Positions 25,417-36,964 of a DNA stretch of 64,000 bases are shown here, piece after piece. Origin of the DNA: Neocallimastix lanati (nom. inval.) (taxonomy: Eukaryota; Neocallimastigomycota; Neocallimastigomycetes; Neocallimastigales; Neocallimastigaceae); contig JACVTC010000213.1 in assembly GCA_016946835.1 (NCBI GenBank), positions 1-64,000 of the forward strand, in the 5' to 3' direction. Position 1 is the stretch's first letter. Each line of letters opens with the position of its first letter. The translations under genes and the position numbers were made by a program. Under the pieces are notes generated by a model. That model did no database searches. It saw only the letters and a list, made by a program, of their open reading frames with translations, and was not told the DNA's origin.

Positions 25417-25966
25417 GAATTATTTATAAATATTTCTTTTATTAAAAAAATTTATTAGTAATTTAAGATTTTTTTAAAATACTGCGCAAGGACATAAAAG
25501 GTGTAAAATGATCAATTAATTATTTATATATTATTTTTTAATCTTTATAATAATTATTTTTTAATTATTTTTAATTTTAATAGTTATATTTTAAATTATT
25601 ATCCTTTACATCTTTTAAATTATTAATACTTATTTTTTTTATATATATAAAATTCTTATATATATTTTAAAAAATTATAAAACGTTTAAAACATATGATA
25701 AAATATTTTATTTTTTTAAAGCGTTAATTCTAATGAATATTTATTATTATATAATGTATATTTATTATGTATATGTCCATATATATATGTATATATTTTT
25801 TTTTTAAAAATTTAATTTTAAAATTTATTTATTTATTATAGTTTCATTTATTTATTTTTATTTATTTAGTTATTTATTTAAATAATATATAATATTTATT
25901 TATTTTATTATTAATTTATTTATTTATTAAAAATTTTGCGAAATGACACTTTTCCGAAATGAAATT
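25050..25966 (-). mobile_element. CATTTCG TIR element, copy 3 (inverted, truncated)
   Basis: This is the reverse orientation of the copies at 6484 and 18808. It opens GGGGTGTGTGTCATTTCGC (the right end of the other copies), followed by the A-rich tract, the inverted core at about 25325-25510 and the CCGAAATGAAATTTT end. The last 25 or so bases of the expected terminus are missing. Its end is joined directly to coding sequence, so the ATG at 25959 lies inside the element. Confidence 0.75.
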
Positions 25967-27530
25967 TTCCAGTGAAACTAAAGAAATTCTTGCAACCCCA
26001 TCCCTTACATCGAATGTATATCGTGGAATTACATATAATCCTTTATATGCTATTAGACCAATTAATACTCGGTTATCTGTTGTTGAAGCAATTGTAGCAG
26101 CTATTTTATATCATAAAGAATATATTTTTAATGGATTAAAACTTGAAATTATTAATAGTGACCCAGAAAATGAAAGACTTTCTCATAGAATTTATACTGT
26201 AGTTCATAATTTAGATATATTTATAAAACAAGAAAGTAAAAAAATTAATTCATTTACATCAGATATTGGACATGAACGTTACATTACTGATTTTATTTCA
26301 TTGACAAGTGATTACAATAATTTAGTTGCTGTAGTCATTCATCATGGTAAAATATATAGTAATAAACTTAGTATTAGTGAACCAATTAAACCAGTTGAAT
26401 TAGACAATAGCATACTTTAGCGTTATAACTATATTATTAATAAAAAATTAATTGTAGCTATAAAAGAAGTTGCAAAGAATAATCCTGATATCTATGATAA
26501 AGATGCTTTTGGAACAACATATACATGGGATAAATCTATTATTAAAGAAGTTACTCTTTCAGACTTGAATAATATACGTAAAGATGGAAAAGTATTTTCT
26601 ACCAAAGTCGAATATATGACAGAAATTGTAGATAATGCTAATGATGGTATTAGTACCACATTATTAAAAAAATCTTATAAATCAAGATATATTCATACAA
26701 GATATCTTTCTCCAGCTAGTAGAAATTCAGAAGATATTAGTGATATCGAAACAAATTTTGGAAAAATTAATAATGAATTTATTCCAAATGATATTCAGTC
26801 TATTCGTGATTATTCAAGTTTAATGTTTTATGAAGCTATGGATGCTGTATCAAAATATAATCAATATGTTACATTAGAAAATTTTGAAAATAAAAATGGA
26901 TTAGCTAATGTAGCTACTCTTTATCAAGGAGCAAAATCTTATAATGATATGCTCTATAAGTAAAGAATGTATTGAGGAACAAGAAAAGTCAGAATATAAA
27001 GATTGTATTAGTGAACTTACTATAAGTAATTACAAAAGTGTATGCTCTGAAATTAACAGTGATAAATGTCAAAAATTTTATAATAATCCATTAGAATTTT
27101 ATTCTATATGAAGAGAAAACTCCAATTTTGTTGAGATGTTTCAACCATCATTAATAAAATCTTTGAAATTATCTTACCAAATGTCATGTCAAACGGATGA
27201 AAATGGAAATTTATGTCCTTTTGCTTTGACTTCAATTAGACGAGAAGGTAATTCTAATATCTTAAATGATACATGTAAGTCTAAACTTTGTACGGAATCT
27301 GCATTTAACATATATAAAAATTATGACTTAGACCAAATGGCAGCCTATGAAAGTCTATCAACTACTACTTGAAGTTACTTTTATGATGAATTAAACGTAG
27401 CTAAAAATTACTTTTTGAATTAGAATTAGAAAAATGTCAATTACAACATGTTTCAAGTACTGTTATCATTAAAAGTAATAATATTTTGTTAATTTCTTTA
27501 GTTTTACTTTTTGTATTACTTTCTCTTTAA
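25959..27530 (+). pseudogene. unidentified Cys-rich, membrane-anchored protein
   Basis: One coding sequence is visible in pieces: 25959-26420, about 26420-26963, 26966-27110, 27112-27371 and 27400-27530. They are separated by a TAG, a frame change near 26960, two TGA codons and a further frame change. The composition is even and the sequence is not repetitive, so this is a real, recently broken gene. The middle part has many Cys (for example CIEEQ, KDCISEL, VCSEINSDKC, MSCQTDENGNLC and TCKSKLC), consistent with a disulphide-bonded ectodomain. The last about 20 residues are hydrophobic (ILLISLVLLFVLLSL), consistent with a C-terminal membrane or GPI-type anchor. The true N-terminus is lost; the present ATG is supplied by TIR copy 3. 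It lies about 60 bp before the viral RPB2 relic, so viral or fungal origin is open. Confidence 0.6.
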
Positions 27531-27588
27531 ATAATGTATATTATTTAAATAAATCAAAATTAATAAAATTAAATATTTATAAAAAAAG

Positions 27589-30500
27589 TTGTATGATATT
27601 AAAGTATTTTTAGAAAAAAAGCTACCTAAATTAAATCATTTAACCATTTCCATTCCAGAGGTAGAGTATGATCATTTGATGGTAGAGAAAAAAACCTACT
27701 ATATATCCTTAACTCATGATGATTATGAAATTAAAATACCATCACCAATCGAAGAAGTATTCGTTGTAGATGGGATTGAAAAAGTGATTATTTCACAAGA
27801 AATATTTTGTACTCCTTTTTTTGTTTATAAGGAGGATTGCATTGAGTACAAGGAATGTAATGAAAAGGGAAAATTTCAATTCTCTGGAGATGTTTACCGA
27901 TTATAAATACATTGTATATTTAAAAAAGATTATGTTAAAGCAATCTACAAGAAGTAAAAAAAAAGGGAAAAGGTTAAATTAGATTACCATAATTTAGGGA
28001 ATGAAAATTATGTGGATTGAAACAATGAATACACCAATATTGATATACATTATAGATTTTCAAATAAAAGTCGAGAAAAAAAAATAAAGCAATATGAAAA
28101 GATATACCTTATTAGATATTAGAGTTTATTATTCATTATTTTTCCAAGAGTTACGTATAAAAGGGATTAAGTCGCATGAAAGACAAAGTATATCATTGGT
28201 GTATATTCTTCATCATTTAAATCTTTCGCTTTCCTTGGATGAAATTAAAAATATAATCCTATCGGTGGTGATTGGTGAAAATTTACCTAAAGATATTAAT
28301 ATTATTATTCCGGATGCTTTTCCTGAAGAAACATTATATTCTATTATAACTCGTCGTTCCGAAAGTCATAATGAAATATTATCTATGGTTGATAGAATGA
28401 TCGATAGCCATTTTAATCCGGACTTCTTACATTGTAATGAGTCATCATCAAACGATTCGTAATATGATGATAAAACTACTAAATTCTATACTTATTTGGC
28501 AATGGCAAAATCATTATTTCATAATGAAGGAAGTATTCAATATTATAATAGTCATATCGATACCTTTTCTTATTCTTTATATCGTAGCATAAAATATTTT
28601 ACTTTGGAAAATAAAAATATTACCTCTGGATAATTTCATTAAAAATTTAAATATAAAATTGTACGGAAATGTAAAATCTGGAAAAGTTCGTTCTTATTTC
28701 CGAGAATATGAAGCTATTTCTGTGCAAACGTTAAATAAGCGTTCTTACTATGATAAACTTTCCCATTTACGAAGAGTTCAAATTCCCATCAACACAGAGA
28801 GTGATAATTCTCAACTCCTTATGTCTTATGATTACGGTTATTTTTGTCCATTTGAAACTCCTGAATCCAAAGATGTAGGCTTTGTAAAATATTTTGGATT
28901 ATCTGTATTAATGGGGCCAGATTTTACTATTGATGAAAAAATTCTTGAACCCTTTTTATACAAGTATAATGAAATATATGATGCTATAACTCTAGATAAA
29001 AAAGATGACAATAATAGTAATAGTAATTTAGATGAAAATATTAATGATAATAGCCAAAGTAACTCTGAAAATAAAAGTAATAATAATAGTCAAAGTAACT
29101 CTGAATATGGAGATGATAATTATTGTGATAGTGACACTAATAATTCTAATAGTGCTAATGAAAAAAGAAAAACTTTAAAAACTGGAAAAAAATATCCAGT
29201 ATTATTGAATACACGTTTTATCGGATTCACTACCACCGATTTAGTAGACTATACTTATAAAGTATTAAAATTGAAATATCCTTATATAAGTTGTGTTTTC
29301 GATAACATCAGTTATTATTTATTTAAGGATGAAGGAAGAATGTTTCGACCAATTAGAATAAAGAAAAACGGAAAAGAAATTGGCATAAGACTTGTTGAAA
29401 TTTCTGAAAATAAAATAAATATCAATTATCAATACGAAGAACTTGATCCAAATTTTATTTTTGGTTTAATTAGTGCGTTATCGCCATTTCCTGGAAATAA
29501 TCATGTACCAAGACTCACATTTCAAGCTGGAATGACAAAGCAGTGTATGTCGAATGACAACACCATCTTTAAATACAATGATAATTCTAGAAGTCTAATT
29601 AATTCACAAAGACCATTTTGTATGACAAAGCTAGAATATATTTTATCAAGAAGACTGTGTCATTATGAGTCCTTAGATTTTTTACTCAATAAAGGTACTA
29701 TTAATCAGAGTGAATTATTTTCAAATTTAGAGTTTTTGGATAATTCCATTGAAGAAAATTCAAGTAAGAATAGTGTTCATGAAAATAACCCCGAAATAAT
29801 GGATGGGAAGAAAGAAAATTCGGAAAATATTAAATTTGATAAAAATTTAACTTTAAATAATAATGAATTTAGAAACCGTCTCGCTGACTTATCAAATATT
29901 ACTATTGAAAGTGATGATACACTTCTGGTGACTACTGAAAATACATACAACAGATTCGGAGGTCAAAATGCCATTGTGGCTATCATGGCATATGGCAACA
30001 ATCATGAGGATAATTTAATTTTTAATTATAAAAGCATTAAAGATGGATTATTTAATAATATTAAATATCGGTATCAATACTTATCCTATAACATTAAAAG
30101 GGAAATATTAATTAATATTAATTTAAACTATAAAGATGGCTTACCAAAACCAAATACAAAAATTGTTTTTAATTCTCACAATGTCAATGAACCACTATTT
30201 CGTATATATGATGTGATTTAAAATAAAGTGACTGATGTATAAAATATTTCCAGAAAACCTGTGATTGTGGATCATTGTACCAGATATATTGAGGATGATG
30301 TATGCTATTGCTGTGTAAAAGTTCGACATTTATATCAACCACAACAAGGTGATAAATTTGCAAGTCGATATGCTCAGAAGGGTGTGATTGGTTCGATATT
30401 ACTAGAAGAAATGATGCCAAGAACAAAATATGGTGTTATTCCTGATATCATTGTAAATCCACATGCTTTTCCTTCAAGAATGACGGTAGGTCATTTAATT

Positions 30501-31046
30501 GAAATGTATGTTGGTAAATGTATGATTATGGATCCACAAAAATTTGGAACATATTTTGATGGCTCTATAGAAATCGAAGATTTACGTTCGTTTAAATCAA
30601 AATTCTTTGAAAGTGATATTCCAATTTTAGAAGAGATGGTCGATCCAATTTTCCGGTAAATCTATTGGAAATACGTTTAATGGAGTTTGTTACTACACTG
30701 CCTTACAACATCAAGTTCAAGAAAAAATGTTTTTTCGTACCACAGGAAATGTTAATTCTATTAGTAGACAATCTACTGAAGGAAAATTTCGTAATGGTGG
30801 ATTAAGAATTGGTGAAATGGAAAGGGATGCATTAGTAGTACATGGTACTAATGCTAAAATACAAGATATGTTTAAAAATAATACTGACGCAATAGATATT
30901 CGATATTGTAAAATATGTCATTCTGTAAATACTTTAAACACTTGCTGTGTAATACACCAACTACTATTTTAAACGTTTCAAATAGTTTTAATATTATGAA
31001 TTCTTATTTAGATTCCATTGGAATATGTGCTTCAATTTATGAATAA
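27589..31046 (+). pseudogene. giant-virus-type RNA polymerase subunit 2 (RPB2)
   Basis: The second-largest RNA polymerase subunit builds the catalytic core and wall. Domain blocks follow in correct order: protrusion (VVDGIEKVIISQE, about 27755-27805), lobe (about 28094-28462), fork (LSHLRRVQIPI, PFETPES, 28765-28875), hybrid-binding (SPFPGNNHVPRLTFQAGMT and GGQNAIVAIMAYG, 29480-30000), wall (GDKFASRYAQKG, PHAFPSRMTVGHLIE, 30350-30510) and clamp (GLRIGEMERDAL and CKICH, 30800-30920). At least six stops or frame changes break it (near 27906, 28000, 28462, 28632, 30221, 30659 and 30955), and the N-terminus is missing. The divergence from the conserved eukaryotic Pol II sequence in otherwise invariant blocks points to a Nucleocytoviricota enzyme. 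An insertion of about 60 residues rich in Asn, Ser and Asp sits within the external region (about 29000-29165), resembling host low-complexity expansion. It faces the D5 relic. Confidence 0.88.
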
Positions 31047-31871
31047 AATATTATAAAAAGAAAAAAAAATATAATTCGATTAAGTATTAATTAAAATATT
31101 ATATATACAATTATAAATTTAATATAAAAAAAATATTTATATAATATTATATTTAATAAAAAAAATATTAATAAACAAAATTTTAAAAAAATAATTGAAT
31201 AAAATGTATCGTTGTTTACATATAAGTTTTTTAAAATCAATTTTTAATTTTTATTTTATTAAAATTAAATGAGTATAATTTGAATTTAAATATTTTTACT
31301 TTATTTTTATTATTGATTCGTAATTTTAGTAATTTATATTTTTTAAAAATTTTAAAAAATAAACTCAGTAAAACTTGATATAATACAATAATTGAATGAT
31401 TTAATTAATATTAATATTAATATAAGTAATATGAAATGGAAATAAATAAAATTAAATATACTGTTAAAATTGTATTAAATAAATATTATAATTTAATAAT
31501 TTTTTCAGTAATAAAAACTTTTAATGAAAAGAACAAGTTTACAAATATCATTTAATATAATAATAAATATCATTTATTAAAATTATTATATTTTATTATA
31601 TAAAATAAAATATTTATTTTACCATTTTTAATGAAATAAGAATAACTATACTAATTATAATTTTTTTAAAGCTATTTTTATAATAATCAATAAAAAATAT
31701 ATATATATATATACTTAAAATATAAATAAATATAATTATAATTATGTAATTTTTTTTTTAATTATTAATTTTATATATAAAATAAATATTTACAAATATT
31801 AGTTTAAATTATATATATTAAAGGAAAGAAAGAAATTAATATTATCATCCATTATTTTATTTTTAATATAA
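31047..31871. other. A+T-rich spacer between converging viral relics
   Basis: There is no coding signal on either strand. RPB2 ends at 31046 on the plus strand and the D5 relic ends at 31872 on the minus strand, so this is their shared 3' flank. A TATGAAATGGAAATAAA piece near 31429 resembles the LTR opening at 24889, but it is too short to call. Confidence 0.55.
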
Positions 31872-33573
31872 TTAAATAAATCTGTATCCAATAATGGATT
31901 CAACGGTTTTCTTAGAATCAGAATCCGAATTAGAATTTGAGGATAAATTTCTGATACGAATACTATATTTAATTAAATCCATACGAAAATCTTCCAAACT
32001 ATAAAATACAGAACAAGTGGATACGTATTGCTTAAACCAATTCTTATAAACGGTGTAAAGTTCATCAATTGGAATAGCATGATTGTCTATTTTATCAATA
32101 ATATTATTTTCCAAAAATCTAGCAATATGGTCACTACACATAATAAAACTTTTGGTTGCGTTAATCACAGATTTAGGAATTTCTAGGGTGGTGTAATCAT
32201 CTTGATAATTTCCAATAAATAAATGAATTAAAGCTTCAGCATAACCTTAAACTCGAGAACCTTGCCATCTTGTATTAGCTCTTTTTATTGAAGGGTTATT
32301 GATATTTTGAGTTGAAGATAAGACAGATATATTCATCTTATTTATGAATCGTTGAGTGAAAGGGATAACAAGAATACGATCAATCAAAGCATTATCTAAG
32401 TTAGATATTGTCAATTTGTCATTTGTATTAATAATGGGTAGTAAATCAACAGATACTGCTTGAACATCCTTATACAAGGTTCGGGTTTTAATAAAACCTA
32501 CATTACCGGTTATAGCTTTAGTATCACCTGTAATAGCAATACTATGAGCATCTGGTTCTTCACATATGGCCACTCTTGCACAATTAAGATCTACCATTTG
32601 TGGACTTGGTTTATCAACACTAACCGATTTTCCTAAAAATAAAGAAACATTTGAAGTTGCAGCATAATCTCCAAGCGAAAGACGTAACATGTTAGTAAGC
32701 GTAGTCTTACCGTTTCTACCCGATCCAATAAAAAATACAATGGCACGCAATTTATTACCGTAAGTAAGGGTGGAAGCTAAAATTTATAATACATACTGTA
32801 TCAATTCATTGTATACAAAAATATCTTAAAAAATTTCTTTGACTTCTTTTACTTTATTCTTATTTTCAGAGTGAAAATTATAATTGGTGGATTTAAGACA
32901 AAAATCATTTGGCATTCCTGGTCGTGGTTTATTGATGGTGAAATCATAAACACAATCTTCAAATCTTAAAACTTTACTTTTATCCATTCGAGAAATAAAA
33001 TTGTCCAAGTAGAAGAAGGTTTCTAACTGATATAAATTTTTAAATGTAACCGAATGACCACTCATATACGAAAATAATTTCGTAGGTAAATTTTCCAATG
33101 TAAAATTGCATTCATTACACAACTTGGTAAGCTTATTTACTAATCCCATATTAATTTCTTTGGCGAGATCATAAGCACTTATAATTTTCAATCTATGATG
33201 ACTATATGAAAATTTATACCATTCATCCTCACTAAATACTAAATATCCTAAGTATAACACAATAAATAAGTTAAAAATAATCTGAGACGTTAAAGATGAT
33301 TTACTATAATAATTTTTAATAGTGATTAATCGTGCTTTATCAACTACCGTTGAACCATAGTCTTCCATGCATTGATAAATAATATCAATAATATCATATT
33401 TATAATCTGCTTCTTGATTTGATGACTGGTTTACTTTACTAATTTCTAAATTTTTCAAAACAGAATTAAGATCATTAATATTTATTTCTTCAAAATTGTA
33501 TTCTTCTGAGTCACTGCTTTCATTATCACTGTCATTACTAAAGTCATTATCATTATGAATAGCATTATTATAA
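31872..33573 (-). pseudogene. giant-virus-type D5 primase-helicase
   Basis: Minus-strand blocks form a D5-like superfamily 3 helicase. An acidic N-terminal piece (DNESSDSEEYNFEE, about 33480-33530) leads into a D5_N-type region (WYKFSYSHHRLKI, about 33190-33230). The ATPase domain follows with a Walker A (GSGRNGKTTL, about 32700-32730), a VAICEEPD Walker B (about 32545-32570), a sensor-like PIINTNDKL (about 32410-32440) and DRILVIPFTQRF. A C-terminal helical part ends at the stop at 31872. Stops and a frame change interrupt it near 32760-32825, and there is a frame change near 32247. The usual N-terminal primase domain is absent, cut off at the copia LTR edge. These proteins unwind DNA for viral replication. 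The gene order, RPB2 and D5 facing each other, supports a shared viral origin, and the relic cannot function. Confidence 0.88.
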
Positions 33574-33743
33574 TGTAAAATATTTTATTTAATTATAAAA
33601 AATATAAATAATAGAAGATTAAGTATTACAATAATACAAAATACATAATTTATCTTTTTATATCTAATGTTAACATATTTATTTAATGTGATTTGATAAG
33701 TTAAATTCAAATAATCATTTAGTAAATAATTTATCTTTTAACA
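33574..33743 (-). mobile_element. copia 3' LTR
   Basis: This is a 170-bp segment. On the minus strand it begins TGTTAAAAGATAAATT right after the purine-rich tract and ends TATTTTACA. The short inverted TGT/ACA ends and position fit an LTR; absence of the second LTR leaves the outer edge uncertain. Confidence 0.55.
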
Positions 33744-33813
33744 TTCCTCCTCAAATATAACTCTCAGTAACTGTTATATTTGAATAATATACTTTGTGAT
33801 AAAATAAAAATGA

Positions 33814-34580
33814 TTAATTTTGTATATTGGATATCTTAGTTAATATTGAATTTCTAAATTTTTCCATTGCTGTATTGTTTAAGTATTTAGTAAATCCGTA
33901 AGCTAAGTTAAATTCTGACTTATTATATTTTAATTTAATTTTATTATTTTTTATTAATTCTCTAATATAATGCACTCTAATATCCATATGTTTTATTTTT
34001 GGATTGATAGATTGATTTTTAGCGTTGTATATTGCATCTTTTTTATATATGTTTATTTCAATGTATTTAATATTCTGCTTCAATTCCTTCAACATATTTA
34101 AATACCATATACAATGTTTACTACATTCACTAAGACTGTAGTATTCTGATTCATCTGTGGATGTTGAAACACAATGTTGTAACTTGGAACACCAGCTTGT
34201 TGGTGTACCACCAATATGATAAATCTGGTAGTTGATCTTCTAGTTATTAAACCCAAGCGTAATCTGCGTCAACGAATGCCATAATATTTTGGTCTCTCGT
34301 GAAATTTAATCCATATTCTAATGTATCTTTCAAATATCTGAATATTTTTACTACATTATTCCAGTCTTCTAGATTTGGTTCTTTAGATTTTCTTGCAGCT
34401 TTGGATACGTCATATATTATATCCGGCCTGGTATATATACTAAGATATAATAAGTTCCCTATGGCACTTCTATATTTTTTTCATAAAATTTTATTTTTCT
34501 TAATTCCTTGTTCTCTACTGGAGTCATATTTCTAATTGGTGAAACATTGGACATATTGAATTTTTCTAATATTTCTTTCA
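33814..34580 (-). pseudogene. copia RNase H and pol C-terminus
   Basis: The minus strand shows the thumb and RNase H part. A segment with RYLKEILEKFNMSNVSP leads into the start of RNase H (MAFVDADYAW, about 34250-34285, with the first catalytic Asp). The C-terminal block KHMDIRVHYIRELIKNNKIK (about 33935-33990) is the typical end of copia pol. Several frame changes separate the pieces, and the middle of RNase H is degraded. Confidence 0.75.
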
Positions 34581-34675
34581 AATATCTAGATTGATTTAAA
34601 AAGTAACCATGTTTATGGTTTATAAATTTTATTCCAATTATAAAATATAATTTACCAATATCTTTAATTTTAAAA

Positions 34676-35280
34676 TTGTTTTTTATTAGTTTCTTTGTGT
34701 CTTATATTGAACTTTTTGTTCCAGCTAATAGTATATCATCTACGTACATTGCCAATATACTTATTATTTTATTTTCTTTATTTCTTTTAATATATAAACG
34801 TGGTTCACTTGATAATCTTTTATATCCGATTTTTGTTAAATGGTTATTTAATTCTTCATTCCATTCTGCACCACTATGTTTAAGTCCATAAATTGCTTTT
34901 ATTAGTTTCCAATATCTTTTGTTATAATCTTCATGTCCCTTTGGTGGTTTCATATATAAATCTTATCTTAGATTGACATTTAGATAAGCTGCATTAATTT
35001 CTATTTGCTCGATTTTAAAATCATTTTGTACCGCTATATCAGTGAATACTGATTGAATCTTGTTTGAGAGTGGGTGAAAATGTATGTATCTTTATAATCG
35101 ATACCAAACTGTTGGGTAAATCCCTTGGCTACCAGCCTGGATTTTCTTTTTGTAATTTGGCCTTGTGCATTTTTCTTGTATTTAAAGATCCATCTTGAAG
35201 ATATTAGATTTGCATTTTCTGGTATTGAGTTAATAGTTTTATACATTTAAGTTTTTCATATTTTCCAATTCATCTTTTAC
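34676..35280 (-). pseudogene. copia reverse transcriptase
   Basis: Two pieces are visible. 35246-35034 has the fingers start (SSRWIFKYKKNAQG, KSRLVAKGFTQQFGIDY). 34953-34702 has the palm with AIYGLKHSGAEWNEELN and the catalytic box MYVDDILLAG (about 34730-34750). A break lies between them. An upstream Asn-rich linker is encoded through a trinucleotide array at about 35520-35680. Confidence 0.8.
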
Positions 35281-35597
35281 TGATATTAACCATTCTTCTT
35301 TGTCTTTTAAGTTATTTATATCATCGAAGCTTGTTGGTTCACGTAACGTATTATCTATACTTTGTTTTTTATGTTTTTTGTTTATATGGTTTTGTCTTTC
35401 ATTATTTTTTTTTTCTAAAATAATTTTTTATTTCATTGTTTTAATATGTATTGTTTGAAATATTATTTATGTCAAGCTGATTGTTTTCATTTATACCATT
35501 TGGAAGGTTATTGGTACTATTCTTAATAATATTATTATTGTTGTTGATATTGTTGTTGTTATTGGTACTGCAATTATTATTACTATTATTGCTATTA

Positions 35598-35648
<51 letters not shown>

Positions 35649-36189
35649 TTGTTATTAGTGGTGTCAGTGTTGTTTGTGTAATTGTTTCTGTTTTTATCTT
35701 TATTAATGTTTATATTTTCATTTCCTATATTGTTATTAATTATTTCATTTTTGTTGTTAATTTTATGGTATATTGATCTTTTATTTCTAATTTTGATATT
35801 TGGTATTTTTATTGGATATATATTGTTGTAATTGTAGCTGATGTTATCATTAGTGTTACTGTTGTAAGTATTATCATTATAATAGTTGTTTTCATAATTA
35901 TTCCTTCTGATTTTATAATTGGGTGTAAAATTTGTAATATCATTATAGCAATGAGATAGTGATGAATTGCCAGAAGTAAATTCGAAAAACTCTACATTTC
36001 TTGAAATTATAATTTTGTTGTTTGAAATTTCTAATATTTTGTATGCTGTTGGGTTGTCAGTATATCCAAGAAAGATGCCAAGGGAAGCATTATTTTCAAG
36101 TTTAGAACGAAGAGTTTTTGGAATATAATAGAAGACCTTGCAACTAAAAACTCTTATATTAAAGTAGTTAACTTTGTTTTTTGTTAATA

Positions 36190-36850
36190 TTTCTTATGAT
36201 ATTTTATTATTTATTCCTTTATGTGGAATTCTATTGTAGATGTAGTTTGAGGTAGAAACAGCATCTTGCTAAAATTGGTGACTTAACTTTGCATCGTTCA
36301 TCATTGTTTTAGCATAGTTGATGATTACGCCGTTAAATCTTTCTACTCTACCATTTTGTTGCGGATGGTAGGGAACAGTAAATTGATGCTGAATTCCATA
36401 GCTATTACAGAAGTTATTGAAATTTTTATTGTTGAATTCTGTACCGGTGTCAGAACGGATGTATTTTATTCTATTGTTAAAAATATTTTTTATTTGGATG
36501 AACCAATTATAAAATGAAGAAAATGTTTCTGATTTGTTCTTAATAAATAATGTCCAGACATATCTGGAATGATCATCTAGAATGGAAATTATGTATTTAT
36601 TACCTTAGATTGAATCTGGTAATGGGCCAATTAAATCCATGTGTAATAGTTCAAAGATTCTTGATGTTCTACTGAAGGATTTTTTGAATGGTTTATTTTT
36701 GAGTTTAAAATTAATACAGAGTGGACATTTTGAATTTATATTTATTTTTAATAATTTTTGTAAAGATCTGTTGAGATTGAATTGAAATTTAAGTTTTCAT
36801 TTAAGTTAAAATCTTGTATAAAAGTATCAGCAAAATCAGTATTATAATTA
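36190..36850 (-). pseudogene. copia integrase
   Basis: The minus strand shows the core domain with the DDE residues in HMDLIGPLPDS (about 36620-36650), YIRSDTGTEFNN (about 36430-36465) and NGRVERFNG (about 36330-36360). A GAG-pre-integrase Cys pair (CPLC) lies near 36720. A stop follows the first catalytic block. The C-terminal segment continues to about 36000, with a FLGYTD-type block where the chain proceeds to the Asn-rich linker. Confidence 0.8.
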
Positions 36851-36964
36851 TTTCTTTCTAGTAGATTAGCATATTTTCTTTTCTTGGAATTTCTTACAAT
36901 ATTGGTTTTGCCTTTTGTATTACTTTTGGAAAATCTTCTTTTTCTTGTTATTCTGTTTTGCTTC

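Noticed and set aside
27589-31046. RPB2 as the host's own Pol II subunit
   Set aside because: Normally invariant blocks are altered, it lacks introns, it is broken, and it neighbours a D5 helicase. The host needs an intact copy elsewhere.
2698-33573. All frame breaks being sequencing errors
   Set aside because: Many breaks lie beside homopolymers, so some may be. But 14 coatomer exons and a 342-codon ankyrin gene in the same contig are uninterrupted, and several breaks are substitutions to stops.
35481-35681. Leu-rich frame on the plus strand
   Set aside because: Antisense of the Asn-rich linker in the copia element.
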